NCBI GenBank assembly: GCA_025352665.1
Contig: JANXSM010000073.1
Coordinates: 1 to 44,540, forward strand
DNA from: Rhodospirillales bacterium
GTDB taxonomy: Bacteria; Pseudomonadota; Alphaproteobacteria; Acetobacterales; Acetobacteraceae
Direction: 5' to 3'
Length of the DNA stretch: 44,540 bases
Positions 24,047 to 33,577 of this stretch are shown here, piece by piece. The translations under genes and the position numbers were made by a program. The number at the start of each line of letters is the position of its first letter. Positions within the stretch are counted from its first letter, which is position 1. Below the pieces are notes generated by a model that worked only from the letters and a program-made list of their open reading frames with translations, ran no database searches and was not told where the DNA came from.

Positions 24047-26991
24047 GAGAACGAGTCAAGAAGATCACCGTCACCCAACGCCGCACCGCCCGCGGCGCCG
24101 CGGTTGCCAGCGAACCGGCCGCGTTGCTGCCGCTGAACGGCAATCTCGACCAGGTCCGGCCGGACGGCGCGGTCGAGGGCTGGTGCTGGTCGCCTGACCA
24201 GCCGGACGTGCATCGTATCATCGCCGTGTTGGTGGACGGGGCGGAGGCTGGAACGGCGATCTGCAATCAGACCCGCAGCGATCTCGCCGGCGCTGGCGTG
24301 GGCGACGGCGCGCATTCCTTCCATATGCTGATCGACGCGGCAGCCCGCCCACCCGGCGTTACCGCGGTGGTCAGCCTGCGCGAGCTTGCCACCGGCCAGT
24401 TGTTCGGTGGCGAGGTCAGCGTGACCTGGTCAGGCCATTGGGCCAACCACGCCCCTGTCCGTGCCGAAAAGCGGCCCGCCGATCTTGCAGCCGCCTCCGA
24501 GCCGCTCGGCAACGTCGATGGCGTCACCAAGGATGGTCGCGTGTCCGGCTGGTGCTGGTATGCCGATCAGCCGGACCACCAGGTTCGACTGGAGCTTCTG
24601 GTGGACGACGAGGTCGTCGGCGTGACAGACGCCGCAAACTACCGGCCCGACCTGCACCAGGCCGGCATCGGCAACGGCGCGCATGGTTTCTCCTTCGCGC
24701 TGCCCTGGTCGGTGCTGTCAGGCAAGGGCCAGCTCACCATCGCGGTGCGCGACGCTGCGACCAGCGCGCCGCTGGGCCAGCCGATGACGCTGCGGCTCGG
24801 CCGCATGGCCGGCGCCGAGGACCGCATGGCCGAGTTGGAACGGCAGATCCGTTCCATGCGCGACCAGATTGCCCAGTTGAAATCGGCTCTCGATACGCAG
24901 CCCGAAGACCGCGGGGCGAGTGATCTGTATTCCAGCATGGCCACGATGTTCCAGGAGCTTGCCCGCGGCGACACGCCGGAGGCCTTGGGCGAGCAGCGGC
25001 CCGCCTTGCGTGAGGCCATCACGGCGCTTCAGCGCCGTCACCGCCCGTTCACGCTGGACATTCCCGAGCACCCGCTCGCCACCATCGCCGTGCCGGCCGT
25101 GATCGGCATGGCCGGACTGCACCGCTGCCTGGAAGCGCTGCGCGAGGCCGGCGTGGACCGGCACGCAGAAATCGTGCTGGTGGACGACGCAGCCCGCTCC
25201 GCCCGAGGCCACGAAACCGCGCTTCTGCCCAGCATCGTCCGCAACCTGCGGTATCTGCGTCTCGACGAAGGCGCCGATATCGCCAGCTGCCTGAACGAAC
25301 TCGCCCGCAGCGCTCATACCAACATGCTGGTCTATCTTGACCCGCGAGTGTTTCCCGAGACTGGATGGCTCGAAGCCCTGGCCAACACGATGGGGCGAGA
25401 GGCCGATGCCGCCGTGATTGGCAGCCGGGTGATCGGCCGTGATGGGCTGCTGCGCCACGCGGGGCTGCTCACCCAGGCGCAGGCCTGGCCGACCGCGTTC
25501 GGCGTGCTGACACCGGCCGGATCGGCTGAATTGCGGTTTCTCCGTCCAATCGAGGCGGTCGGTGCGCTTGCCTTCGGCATCCGCCGCGCGGCGCTGCTTG
25601 AAGCTGGCGGCTTTCAGCCCGGCTTCACAACCTCCGGCCACGCGGCTCTCGACCTCTGCCTGCGGCTGCGTGCGGCGGGCCACGCCATCCTGCTGCAGCC
25701 CGCGGCCGCGGCCTTGTGCGACGATGCTGCCGACCTCGCAACCGCCGTCCCCGACCTCGGCCTACCCAGCGAGGACACCAGCCGCATCCTCGCCCGCTGG
25801 TTCGCGGCCACCGCCCCGGCATTGCCGGCGGTTCGCTTCGTCGGCCATGCGCTGATCATCGACAACGAAATCCCCCGCCCCAACCGCGACGCCGGCTCCG
25901 TGTCCGCCATGGAACAGATGCTGCTGCTGCGCAGGCTCGGCTACCGCGTCACCTTCGCCGCCGCGGGCGGCGGCCAGGAAGTCGAGGCAGACGCGTCGTT
26001 CCTGCAGCATCACGGCATCGAGGTCGTCCAGCAGCCGTCCTACACCTCGGTCTCCGACTACCTCACGCGGTGCGGGCTCGAGCTCGATCTCGTGCAGGTC
26101 TACCGCTACATGAACGCGGCCATGTTCCTCGATCGCGTGCGTACGCTGGCTCCGAACGCTAAGCTCATCTTCTCCCCGGCCGACCTGCATCATGTCCGCG
26201 AAATGCGCCACGCCAACCTGCGCGGCCTCGTCAACACGGAGGCGGCAACACAGGCCATCCGCGACCAGGAACTGCACTGCATTCGCCAGTCCGACGCCAC
26301 GATCCTCAACAGCGACTTCGAATTCGGCCTGCTGAGCGGCGAGGTTGCCGCGGACAAGTTGCGCCTGCTGCGCTGGGTCAGCCACCCCAGCCCCTCCACC
26401 CGTGGCTTTGCCACGCGTAGCGGCATCGGCTTCATCGGCAGTTTCCGCCACGGCCCCAACGATGACGGCGTGAGCTGGTTCGTCGAGACGGTGATGCCGC
26501 AGCTGCGGTCGCTGCGGCCCGGGATCGTTCTGCACATCGCCGGCAGCGACATGCCGGAGCGGGTGCGTGCCCTCGCAGCCGACGACGTGGTGGTTCATGG
26601 CTGGGTGGACGATCTCGCGGATCTGTTCGCCAACCTGCGCCTGACGGTCGCCCCGCTGCGCTATGGTGCCGGCTTCAAAGGCAAGGTCGCCACCAGCCTG
26701 GCGCATGGCGTGCCGGTGGTCGGCACCACCGTCGCTTTCGAAGGTACCGGGCTGGTCGAAGGCTTTGGCATCGCGGTCGCCGACCAGGCCAGCGAGATTG
26801 CCGCCCAGATCCTACGCCTGCACGACGACGAGGCGCTGTGGCAGATCGCTTCCCAACGCGCACTCGACAGCTGCCGCAGCCTGTATTCGCCGGAGGCTGC
26901 GCTCGGCGTCTACCGCGGCCTGCTGGAGGATTTCGGGCTGCCGGCGAACCTCCCACCCGCCACAGCGATGACCAGGCTCGCCGCCGACTGA
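24043..26991 (+). CDS. Multidomain glycosyltransferase with two GWCW modules
   Basis: 982 residues, start chosen at the ATG overlapping the previous stop. Residues about 32-105 and 155-230 are a duplicated module, each with GN[LV]D...GWCW..DQPD...R.DL..AG.G.GAH.F. A short coiled coil follows (about 259-285), then a GT2-like region (about 340-600, VDDAARSARG, LVYLDPRVFPETGWLEAL) lacking an obvious complete DxD motif, and a C-terminal GT-B-like region with FIGSFRHGPNDDGVSWF and the donor-site segment APLRYGAGFKGKVATSLAHGVPVVGT (about 860-890). It probably adds sugars to a surface polysaccharide or protein; acceptor unknown. The GT2-like part may be non-catalytic. Confidence 0.85.
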   Translation: MRERVKKITVTQRRTARGAAVASEPAALLPLNGNLDQVRPDGAVEGWCWSPDQPDVHRIIAVLVDGAEAGTAICNQTRSDLAGAGVGDGAHSFHMLIDAAARPPGVTAVVSLRELATGQLFGGEVSVTWSGHWANHAPVRAEKRPADLAAASEPLGNVDGVTKDGRVSGWCWYADQPDHQVRLELLVDDEVVGVTDAANYRPDLHQAGIGNGAHGFSFALPWSVLSGKGQLTIAVRDAATSAPLGQPMTLRLGRMAGAEDRMAELERQIRSMRDQIAQLKSALDTQPEDRGASDLYSSMATMFQELARGDTPEALGEQRPALREAITALQRRHRPFTLDIPEHPLATIAVPAVIGMAGLHRCLEALREAGVDRHAEIVLVDDAARSARGHETALLPSIVRNLRYLRLDEGADIASCLNELARSAHTNMLVYLDPRVFPETGWLEALANTMGREADAAVIGSRVIGRDGLLRHAGLLTQAQAWPTAFGVLTPAGSAELRFLRPIEAVGALAFGIRRAALLEAGGFQPGFTTSGHAALDLCLRLRAAGHAILLQPAAAALCDDAADLATAVPDLGLPSEDTSRILARWFAATAPALPAVRFVGHALIIDNEIPRPNRDAGSVSAMEQMLLLRRLGYRVTFAAAGGGQEVEADASFLQHHGIEVVQQPSYTSVSDYLTRCGLELDLVQVYRYMNAAMFLDRVRTLAPNAKLIFSPADLHHVREMRHANLRGLVNTEAATQAIRDQELHCIRQSDATILNSDFEFGLLSGEVAADKLRLLRWVSHPSPSTRGFATRSGIGFIGSFRHGPNDDGVSWFVETVMPQLRSLRPGIVLHIAGSDMPERVRALAADDVVVHGWVDDLADLFANLRLTVAPLRYGAGFKGKVATSLAHGVPVVGTTVAFEGTGLVEGFGIAVADQASEIAAQILRLHDDEALWQIASQRALDSCRSLYSPEAALGVYRGLLEDFGLPANLPPATAMTRLAAD

Positions 26992-27065
26992 TCGCCGTGC
27001 GGAACTTCCGGCCGGCCGATCGCTTGCCTTGCACATTCCAAACACGGATCTGTCAGGAGGCACAC

Positions 27066-27464
27066 GTGCTGCACCCATCCAAAACCCTGTCGGCGCTCGG
27101 CGGCCTATGGCTCGGCGCGCTGGCTGTCGTGGCACTCGGCCACGCCCAAATACTCGTGGCGCCCGCCCACGCCCAGGCGCCGCCCTCGACGACGGTGCCG
27201 GCGCCCCCCGTCTCGCAACCCGGAACCGACGCCCGCGCCGCGCCGGCACGCACGTCCGTCGCCCGGGTCCCTTGCGACGGGGCCGGCCAGCCCGTCGGCT
27301 GCACGCCCGTTGAGGTCACGACCAATCGCCAGTTGCCGACCACGCCGCCAGGCTCGGGCGCCATGATCACCTCGCCTTCCGGAATGATGACCGATCCCGG
27401 GCGACAGCCCATGCCCGCGGTCGGATCCAATCCAAAGTCGAACCCGCCCCCGCCTCCGAAGTAA
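27066..27464 (+). CDS. Small secreted Pro-rich hypothetical protein
   Basis: 132 residues from GTG 27066, preceded by AGGAGG at good spacing. The N-terminus is a signal-like segment (residues about 8-36, [17 protein letters not shown]...APAHAQ). The mature part is Pro/Thr/Gly-rich, with a Cys pair [10 protein letters not shown], and ends in a polyproline tract. No family recognised. It follows the glycosyltransferase by 74 bases. Confidence 0.6.
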   Translation: MLHPSKTLSALGGLWLGALAVVALGHAQILVAPAHAQAPPSTTVPAPPVSQPGTDARAAPARTSVARVPCDGAGQPVGCTPVEVTTNRQLPTTPPGSGAMITSPSGMMTDPGRQPMPAVGSNPKSNPPPPPK

Positions 27465-27678
27465 CCGCCCGCCGGTTCGATCGGCGGTGCCATGCAAAAC
27501 CAGCGCGCGCCGAAGCTTGCCTTCCCAGCAGTTTTCCGCCATATCCGGCTGCGTCCGAGGCACGTGCCGTGGACAATTCACACGCGGGACGCCTTCCTGG
27601 CTTCTAAAAAGCTCGGATCCGGTGTCGCAGGACAAGGTCCCGCGGAGGTTCAACCGGATACAGGAAAGGAGCACGCTC

Positions 27679-28467
27679 ATGGCGATGCCCGATTTCACCT
27701 TGCGTCAGTTGCTCGAGGCCGGCGTCCATTTCGGTCATCACACCCGTCGCTGGAATCCGCGGATGGCGCCGTATCTCTTCGGCATCCGCAACCAGGTCCA
27801 CATCATCGACCTTCAGCAGACCGTGCCGATGCTGGATCGTGCACTTCGCGCAGTGCGCGACGTGACCGCCGCCGGCGGCCGCGTGCTGTTCGTCGGCACC
27901 AAGCGGGCCGCTGCCGAACATGTCGCCGAAGCCGCCAAGCGCTGCGGCCAATACTACGTCAACCATCGCTGGCTTGGCGGGATGCTGACCAACTGGAAGA
28001 CCATTACGGGCTCGATCAAGCGGCTCCGCCAGATCGACGACATGCTCAATGGCGATACCCAAGGGCTGACCAAGAAGGAAGTTCTCGACATCACGCGTGA
28101 CCGCGAGAAGCTGGAGCGCGCGCTGGGCGGCATCAAGGAGATGGGCGGCCTGCCCGATATCCTGTTTATCATCGACACCAATAAGGAGAAGCTGGCCGTC
28201 GAAGAGGCGAACAAGTTGGGCATTCCGGTGATCGCCATTCTCGACAGCAACTCCGACCCGGCCGGCGTCACTTTCCCGATACCGGGAAACGACGACGCCA
28301 TTCGCGCGATCACCTTGTATTGCGACCTGATCTCCGGCGCCGTGCTGGACGGCATTAGCCAGGAAATGCAGGCTTCTGGCCAGGATATCGGCGCTGCCGA
28401 GGATCTGGCCTCCGAAGTGCTGCCTGACCTTGCCCCCGAAGTGCTCGCCGAGCAGCCCACCGCCTAA
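27679..28467 (+). CDS. rpsB: 30S ribosomal protein S2
   Basis: 262 residues with the S2 signatures [41 protein letters not shown] and [12 protein letters not shown] 27679 follows AAAGGAG. It opens the conserved rpsB-tsf-pyrH-frr-uppS-cdsA-dxr-rseP block. The C-terminus is acidic. The 214-base leader upstream has no gene and probably holds the promoter; no specific element was recognised in it. Confidence 0.97.
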   Translation: MAMPDFTLRQLLEAGVHFGHHTRRWNPRMAPYLFGIRNQVHIIDLQQTVPMLDRALRAVRDVTAAGGRVLFVGTKRAAAEHVAEAAKRCGQYYVNHRWLGGMLTNWKTITGSIKRLRQIDDMLNGDTQGLTKKEVLDITRDREKLERALGGIKEMGGLPDILFIIDTNKEKLAVEEANKLGIPVIAILDSNSDPAGVTFPIPGNDDAIRAITLYCDLISGAVLDGISQEMQASGQDIGAAEDLASEVLPDLAPEVLAEQPTA

Positions 28468-28476
28468 CCCTTCGCC

Positions 28477-28504
28477 TCCCGCCGGCTTCGGCCGGCGGGA
28501 GGCA
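28477..28504 (+). terminator. Perfect 12-bp hairpin with TTCG loop between rpsB and tsf
   Basis: CCTCCCGCCGGC, loop TTCG, then GCCGGCGGGAGG form an uninterrupted 12-bp stem. No T-run follows, so full termination is unlikely; an mRNA stabiliser, processing site or partial attenuator setting the S2/EF-Ts ratio fits better. tsf begins 20 bases downstream. Confidence 0.7.
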
Positions 28505-28523
28505 CGACAGACGGAGAATACCT

Positions 28524-29444
28524 ATGGCCGATATCACCGCTGCCCTGGTGAAGGACCTGCGCGATCGCACCGGCGCCGGCATGTCCGACTGCAAGAAGGC
28601 GCTGGTCGCCGTCGAGGGTGACATCGAGGCGGCCATCGACTGGCTGCGCAAGAAGGGCCTCGCCTCGGCCGCCAAGAAGTCCGGCCGTGTCGCCGCCGAG
28701 GGGCTGGTGGGTGTTGCCTCCGTGCCCCAGAAGGCGGCCATGGTCGAGGTTAACGCCGAGACCGATTTCGTCGCCCGCAACGATTCATTCCAGGCCTTCG
28801 TCGAGGCCGCGGCCAAGATCGCTCTTGAGGTCGGCGAAGACGTCGAGACGATCAAGGCGGCGCCCTATCCCGGCACAGGTCGCACGGTCGCCGAGGAACT
28901 GACCCAGCTGATCGCAACCGTCGGTGAGAACATGACGATCCGGCGCGCCCGCGTGCTCCGTGTCGCCCACGGCACCGTGGCGACCTATGTGCACAATGTG
29001 CTGCGCCCTGGCCTCGGCAAGATCGGCGTGCTTGTCGCTCTCGAAAGCCCGTCCGAAATGGACGCGCTACTGGTGCTCGGCCGGCAGATCGGCATGCATG
29101 TGGCGGCAACCCGCCCGTCGGCGCTGGACATCAACGCAGTCGATCCCGTCGCCCTCGAACGTGAGCGTGCCGTGCTGAGCGATCAGGCGCGCGCCTCCGG
29201 CAAACCTGAGCCCATCATCGAGAAGATGGTCGAGGGTCGCATCAAGAAGTTCTACGAGGAAGTCGTGCTTCTGGAACAGGTCTGGGTGCTGGACGGCGAA
29301 AGCCGCGTGCGCGCCGTGGTAACGAAGGCTGGCGCCACACTGGTCGGCTTCGAACGTTTCCACCTCGGCGAAGGCATCGAGAAAGAGGTCGGCGATTTCG
29401 CAGCCGAGGTGGCCGCGGTGTCGGGCATTCCCCAGCCCGCCTGA
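28524..29444 (+). CDS. tsf: Elongation factor Ts
   Basis: 306 residues. N-terminal UBA-like domain and signature [16 protein letters not shown], then [16 protein letters not shown] and [14 protein letters not shown], the EF-Tu-contact region. EF-Ts recycles EF-Tu.GDP. The start is preceded by GGAG. Size agrees with the family. Confidence 0.97.
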   Translation: MADITAALVKDLRDRTGAGMSDCKKALVAVEGDIEAAIDWLRKKGLASAAKKSGRVAAEGLVGVASVPQKAAMVEVNAETDFVARNDSFQAFVEAAAKIALEVGEDVETIKAAPYPGTGRTVAEELTQLIATVGENMTIRRARVLRVAHGTVATYVHNVLRPGLGKIGVLVALESPSEMDALLVLGRQIGMHVAATRPSALDINAVDPVALERERAVLSDQARASGKPEPIIEKMVEGRIKKFYEEVVLLEQVWVLDGESRVRAVVTKAGATLVGFERFHLGEGIEKEVGDFAAEVAAVSGIPQPA

Positions 29445-29462
29445 TCGTCTGCCCGCTTGTTA

Positions 29463-29503
29463 GGGGCGGGTCTCGCCTGTACGGTGCGGCCCGCCCCATT
29501 TTT
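29463..29503 (+). terminator. Rho-independent-type terminator directly before pyrH
   Basis: GGGGCGGG at 29463-29470 pairs with CCCGCCCC at 29490-29497, followed by ATTTTTG. The 19-base loop can fold further. It has the stem plus T-run of an intrinsic terminator, yet its T-run ends only three bases before the first pyrH ATG. Confidence 0.75.
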
Positions 29504-29505
29504 GT

Positions 29506-30255
29506 ATGGATTCTATGCGCCAGTCCCCAGCCTACAAACGTGTCCTGCTCAAGGTTTCCGGCGAGGCGCTGATGGGCCGCCGGGAATACGGCTTGGACAA
29601 CGACACGGTGAACCGCATCGCCGCCGACATCAGCGCTGTGGTGCAGATGGGTGTGCAGGTCTCCCTCGTGATTGGCGGCGGCAATATCTTCCGCGGCGTT
29701 TCGGCCGCAGCCGCCGGCATGGACCGTGCCCAGGCCGACTACATGGGCATGCTGGCAACCGTCATGAACGCGCTCGCCATGCAGAATGCGCTCGAACGCC
29801 ACGGCACGCCCACCCGCGTGCAATCCGCCATTCCAATGGCCAGCGTGTGCGAGCCCTACATTCGCAGGCGTGCCGAACGGCACATGGAAAAGGGCCGCGT
29901 GGTGGTGTTCGCTGCCGGCACCGGCAACCCGTTCTTCACCACCGACACGGCCGCAGCCCTGCGCGCCGCGGAAATGGGCTGCGACGCGCTGCTCAAGGGC
30001 ACCCAGGTCGATGGCGTCTATTCCGCTGACCCTCGCAAGGATCCAACCGCCGAACGGTTCGACACGCTGACCTATCTGGAAGTGCTTTCACGCGATCTGT
30101 CGGTGATGGACGCCGCCGCCATCAGCTTGGCGCGTGAGAACCGGCTGCCGATCATTGTGTTCAATATCCACGCCGCTGGTGCCTTCGCCCAGGTGATGCG
30201 GGCCGAGGGTCGATTTACCACGATCGTCGAAGCTCCACTCGATGCGCCCGGTTGA
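29506..30255 (+). CDS. pyrH: UMP kinase
   Basis: Hexameric amino-acid-kinase-fold enzyme phosphorylating UMP to UDP, 249 residues (usual about 240). Signatures: [67 protein letters not shown]. Two in-frame ATGs exist, 29506 and 29515; neither has a convincing Shine-Dalgarno sequence because the upstream bases are the terminator. The second start would match the usual N-terminus better. Confidence 0.95.
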   Translation: MDSMRQSPAYKRVLLKVSGEALMGRREYGLDNDTVNRIAADISAVVQMGVQVSLVIGGGNIFRGVSAAAAGMDRAQADYMGMLATVMNALAMQNALERHGTPTRVQSAIPMASVCEPYIRRRAERHMEKGRVVVFAAGTGNPFFTTDTAAALRAAEMGCDALLKGTQVDGVYSADPRKDPTAERFDTLTYLEVLSRDLSVMDAAAISLARENRLPIIVFNIHAAGAFAQVMRAEGRFTTIVEAPLDAPG

Positions 30256-30318
30256 TCGCCGCCCGTTGATCGTCCGGAGGGAACCCAACCCCCGGTGCCC
30301 GCTTCATTGGAGACAGCC

Positions 30319-30885
30319 ATGACGGCCGACCTCGCCTCCCTCAAGACCGATCTGACCCGCCGCATGGATGGCGCGCTCGACAGCCTGAAGCGCGATTTCG
30401 GCGGCCTGCGATCCGGCCGCGCCAGCCCGGCCCTGCTGGAGCCAGTGCGCGTCGAAGCCTATGGCAGCGAGGTGCCGCTCACCCAGGTCGGTAGCATCGC
30501 AGTGCCGGAGGCGCGGATGTTGACCGTCCAGGTGTGGGACCGTTCGCTGGTGAGCGCCGTTGAACGCGCCATCCGCGATGCCGGCATCGGCCTCAACCCG
30601 GCATCCGACGGGCAACTGGTGCGGGTGCCGATCCCGCTGCTGACCGGCGAACGCCGCGCCGAACTGTCAAAGCTCGCCGGCAAATACGCCGAAAATGCCA
30701 AAATCGCCATCCGCGGTGTGCGGCGCGACGGCATGGACCAGACCAAGGCGATGGAAAAGAAGAGTGTCATCAGCGAGGACGATATAAAAACCTGGTCTGA
30801 TGACATCCAGAAGCTGACCGACAGCTACATCAAGCGAGTCGATGCGATGTTTGCCGACAAGGACAAGGAGATCCGCACGGTCTGA
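30319..30885 (+). CDS. frr: Ribosome recycling factor
   Basis: 188 residues (usual about 185). [61 protein letters not shown] and [16 protein letters not shown] are diagnostic. ATG 30319 is preceded by GGAG; an upstream GTG at 30295 is in frame but less likely. Splits post-termination ribosomes with EF-G. Confidence 0.97.
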   Translation: MTADLASLKTDLTRRMDGALDSLKRDFGGLRSGRASPALLEPVRVEAYGSEVPLTQVGSIAVPEARMLTVQVWDRSLVSAVERAIRDAGIGLNPASDGQLVRVPIPLLTGERRAELSKLAGKYAENAKIAIRGVRRDGMDQTKAMEKKSVISEDDIKTWSDDIQKLTDSYIKRVDAMFADKDKEIRTV

Positions 30886-30918
30886 CCCGGTGGGTCGTAT
30901 CAGCGGAAGGGCAGGGGA

Positions 30919-31677
30919 ATGGCGATCGGGCACCGTCAGGCTGTGGCGTCTGAAGCGACGGTGGATCTGGCGCCGGCGGTGCCGTCGCATGTCGCCGTCA
31001 TCATGGACGGCAACGGCCGCTGGGCCGCGGCCCGCGGCCTGCCCCGTCTTGCCGGTCACCGTGCCGGCGTGCAGGCGGTCCGCCGCACCATCGAGGCCGC
31101 GATCCATCAAGGTGTTGGCTGGCTTACGCTCTACGCCTTTAGCAGTGAGAACTGGCGCCGTCCGGCCACCGAGGTGAGCGACCTCACTGGTCTGCTGCGC
31201 CATTTTATCAAGCACGAACTGGCCGAACTCGCCCGCGAAGGCGTGCGCCTGCGCATCATCGGCGATCGCGACCGGTTTGACGCCGACATCCAGGCGGAAC
31301 TGGCCCATGCCGAGCGCACCACCACCGCCAACACCCGCCTCAACCTCACCGTCGCACTCTCCTATGGCGCGCGCGGCGAGATCCTGGCCGCTGCCCGCAA
31401 GGTGGCCGCCGAAGTCGCTGCGGGCACGCTCGACCCGGCCGACCTCGACGAGGAGCGTTTCGGCGCGATGCTCTCCACCACCGGCATTCCGGATCCCGAC
31501 CTGATCCTGCGCACCAGTGGCGAGTTGCGCCTCTCCAACTTCCTGCTCTGGCAGGCAGCCTACGCCGAGCTGGTGTTCACCGACGTGCTGTGGCCTGATT
31601 TCGGCGCCGAGCAGTTCGCCGAGGCCTTGGCCGAATACGCAAGGCGGGAGCGGCGGTTTGGCGCAAGGCCCGGCTGA
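30919..31677 (+). CDS. uppS: Undecaprenyl diphosphate synthase (cis-prenyltransferase)
   Basis: 252 residues. [41 protein letters not shown] and [24 protein letters not shown] are the conserved regions, including the catalytic Asp in MDGNGRW. It makes the C55 lipid carrier for peptidoglycan and surface glycans. RBS AGGGGA precedes ATG. The last 20 bases overlap cdsA. Confidence 0.97.
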   Translation: MAIGHRQAVASEATVDLAPAVPSHVAVIMDGNGRWAAARGLPRLAGHRAGVQAVRRTIEAAIHQGVGWLTLYAFSSENWRRPATEVSDLTGLLRHFIKHELAELAREGVRLRIIGDRDRFDADIQAELAHAERTTTANTRLNLTVALSYGARGEILAAARKVAAEVAAGTLDPADLDEERFGAMLSTTGIPDPDLILRTSGELRLSNFLLWQAAYAELVFTDVLWPDFGAEQFAEALAEYARRERRFGARPG

Positions 31678-32386
31678 GATCGCCCAACCCGACATCGCTC
31701 CCACGACCGGTGGCACCGCCTGGCGGGACCTGCGGGTCCGCGTGGCCTCGGCCGCCGTCCTCGCCCCGCTGGGCCTGGCCGCACTATGGTGGGGCGGCCT
31801 GCTGTGGGATTTCGTCATCCTCGCGCTCGGAGTGGGCATGTCGGCCGAATTCCTCGGCATGAGTCGAGCCGGTGGTCGCCACGCCGGTGTGGGTATGGCA
31901 GCCCGCGGCCTGTGCTATGTGCTGCCGACGGTCGTGGCGCTGATCTGGCTGCGCGGTGAGGCCGATGTCGGCCGCGCCAACGTGCTGTTCCTGGTTCTAA
32001 TCGTGTGGGCCAGCGACATCGGCGCCTATCTGGTGGGCCGTCTGATCGGTGGCCCCCGCCTGGCGCCCCGGGTTTCGCCCGGCAAAACCTGGTCGGGTGC
32101 GTTAGGCGGCCTCGCCGCAGCGCTCGTCGTCGGTTGGGCGGCGACCCTGATCTGGGGCGTGCCAGCCGCCCCGGGCATATTCGTGGCCGGTGCGCTCGGG
32201 CTGATCTCGCAGGGCGGCGACCTGTTTGAAAGTGCGCTCAAACGCCATTTCGGCGTGAAAGATTCTGGCCGGATCATTCCCGGCCATGGTGGATTGCTGG
32301 ATCGGCTGGACGGGCTGCTGGCGGCGGCGCCGGCGGCTGGCACGCTGGTTTTGATTCTCGGGCAAGGAAAAGTTCTGTGGCAATGA
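31658..32386 (+). CDS. cdsA: Phosphatidate cytidylyltransferase
   Basis: 242 residues if the TTG at 31658 is used; GGGAG lies eight bases upstream, within the uppS end, and no better ATG or GTG precedes the first helix. Multi-pass membrane protein making CDP-diacylglycerol from phosphatidate and CTP. The C-terminal signature [13 protein letters not shown]...[15 protein letters not shown] is complete. Overlaps dxr by ten bases. Confidence 0.93.
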   Translation: MAQGPAEIAQPDIAPTTGGTAWRDLRVRVASAAVLAPLGLAALWWGGLLWDFVILALGVGMSAEFLGMSRAGGRHAGVGMAARGLCYVLPTVVALIWLRGEADVGRANVLFLVLIVWASDIGAYLVGRLIGGPRLAPRVSPGKTWSGALGGLAAALVVGWAATLIWGVPAAPGIFVAGALGLISQGGDLFESALKRHFGVKDSGRIIPGHGGLLDRLDGLLAAAPAAGTLVLILGQGKVLWQ

Positions 32387-33564
32387 AGAACGGCGGCCCG
32401 AGGCTGGTGACCGTTCTGGGCTCGACCGGCAGCGTCGGCACCCAGACGGTGGAGCTCCTGGCCGCCAACCCCGAACTCTATCAGGTCCGTGCCCTGGTCG
32501 CCGGGCGCAACGTCAGGCTGCTGGCTGAGCAAGCCATCCAGCTGCGTGCGGAAATCGCCGTGCTTGCCGATCCCCACGGCCAGGCCGAGCTCGCCGAAGC
32601 CCTGGCCGGCACCGGTATCGAAGCCGCAAGCGGCCACGCAGCCGTGGTCGAAGCCGCAGCCCGCCCGGCGGACTGGACGATGTGCGCCATCATGGGCGCC
32701 GCAGGCCTGCACGCAACGCTTGCCGCCATCCAGCGCGGCGGTGCCATAGCACTTGCTAACAAGGAGGCGCTGGTCTGCGCCGGCGACGTGATGTTGCAGG
32801 CGGTCGCCAGCGCCGGTGCCACGCTGCTGCCAGTCGACAGCGAGCACAACGCCATCTTCCAGGCGATGGCCGACGGCAACCGCGGCGCCATTGAACGGAT
32901 CATCCTCACCGCCTCGGGTGGCCCGTTCCGCACCGCCACGATGGACGAGATGCGCGTCGCTTCGCCCGAAGCAGCACTCCGCCACCCCATATGGTCGATG
33001 GGAGCCAAGATCTCCATCGACAGCGCCACCATGATGAACAAGGGCCTCGAAGTGATTGAGGCGGCGCGGCTGTTCCAGATGGGAAGCGAGATGATCGACG
33101 TGCTGATCCACCCGCAATCCACCGTCCACGGCCTGGTGTGCTACACCGACGGCAGCGTGCTGGCCCAACTCGGCAGCCCCGACATGCGGGTGCCGATCGC
33201 CCACACGCTGGCTTGGCCCGCACGCATCGCCACCAAGGCGCCGCGGCTCGACCTAGCTTTGCTGGGCCGGCTGGAGTTCAGCGAGCCCGACCTACAGCGG
33301 TTCCCGGCGCTGCGGCTTGCGCGTGAGGCCTTGCAGGCGGGCGGCGGGGTGCCCACCCTGATGAGTGCCGCCAATGAGGTCGCGGTGGCGGCGTTCCTGG
33401 AACGCCGCCTCGGTTTTCTCGACATCGCCGCGATCGCTGAAATGGTGGTCGAGGCCATGGGGTTTTGTCCGGCCGAGAGCCTGGACGCGGTGATCGATCT
33501 CGATACCCGCGCTCGCGCGTTGGCCACCCAGTTTTGTGAATCCAGGGCGGCTGCTGCCGCCTGA
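32377..33564 (+). CDS. dxr: 1-deoxy-D-xylulose-5-phosphate reductoisomerase
   Basis: 395 residues. NADPH loop VLGSTGSVGTQTVELL, ALANKEALVCAG, PVDSEHNAIFQ, TASGGPFR, ISIDSATMMNKGLEVIEA and IHPQSTVHGLVCY are diagnostic, with the metal ligands in the SEHN region. Second step of the MEP isoprenoid pathway, feeding the neighbouring uppS. GTG 32377 has AAGGAA at ideal spacing; ATG 32383 overlaps the cdsA stop and is the alternative. Confidence 0.96.
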   Translation: MAMKNGGPRLVTVLGSTGSVGTQTVELLAANPELYQVRALVAGRNVRLLAEQAIQLRAEIAVLADPHGQAELAEALAGTGIEAASGHAAVVEAAARPADWTMCAIMGAAGLHATLAAIQRGGAIALANKEALVCAGDVMLQAVASAGATLLPVDSEHNAIFQAMADGNRGAIERIILTASGGPFRTATMDEMRVASPEAALRHPIWSMGAKISIDSATMMNKGLEVIEAARLFQMGSEMIDVLIHPQSTVHGLVCYTDGSVLAQLGSPDMRVPIAHTLAWPARIATKAPRLDLALLGRLEFSEPDLQRFPALRLAREALQAGGGVPTLMSAANEVAVAAFLERRLGFLDIAAIAEMVVEAMGFCPAESLDAVIDLDTRARALATQFCESRAAAAA

Positions 33565-33577
33565 TCGGGGAAACATC

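Noticed and set aside
30667-31860. Minus-strand open frame of 397 codons over frr/uppS
   Set aside because: Antisense shadow caused by GC-rich codon use; the plus-strand genes are unambiguous.
32026-33204. Minus-strand open frame of 392 codons over cdsA/dxr
   Set aside because: His/Gly/Asp-rich shadow of real genes.
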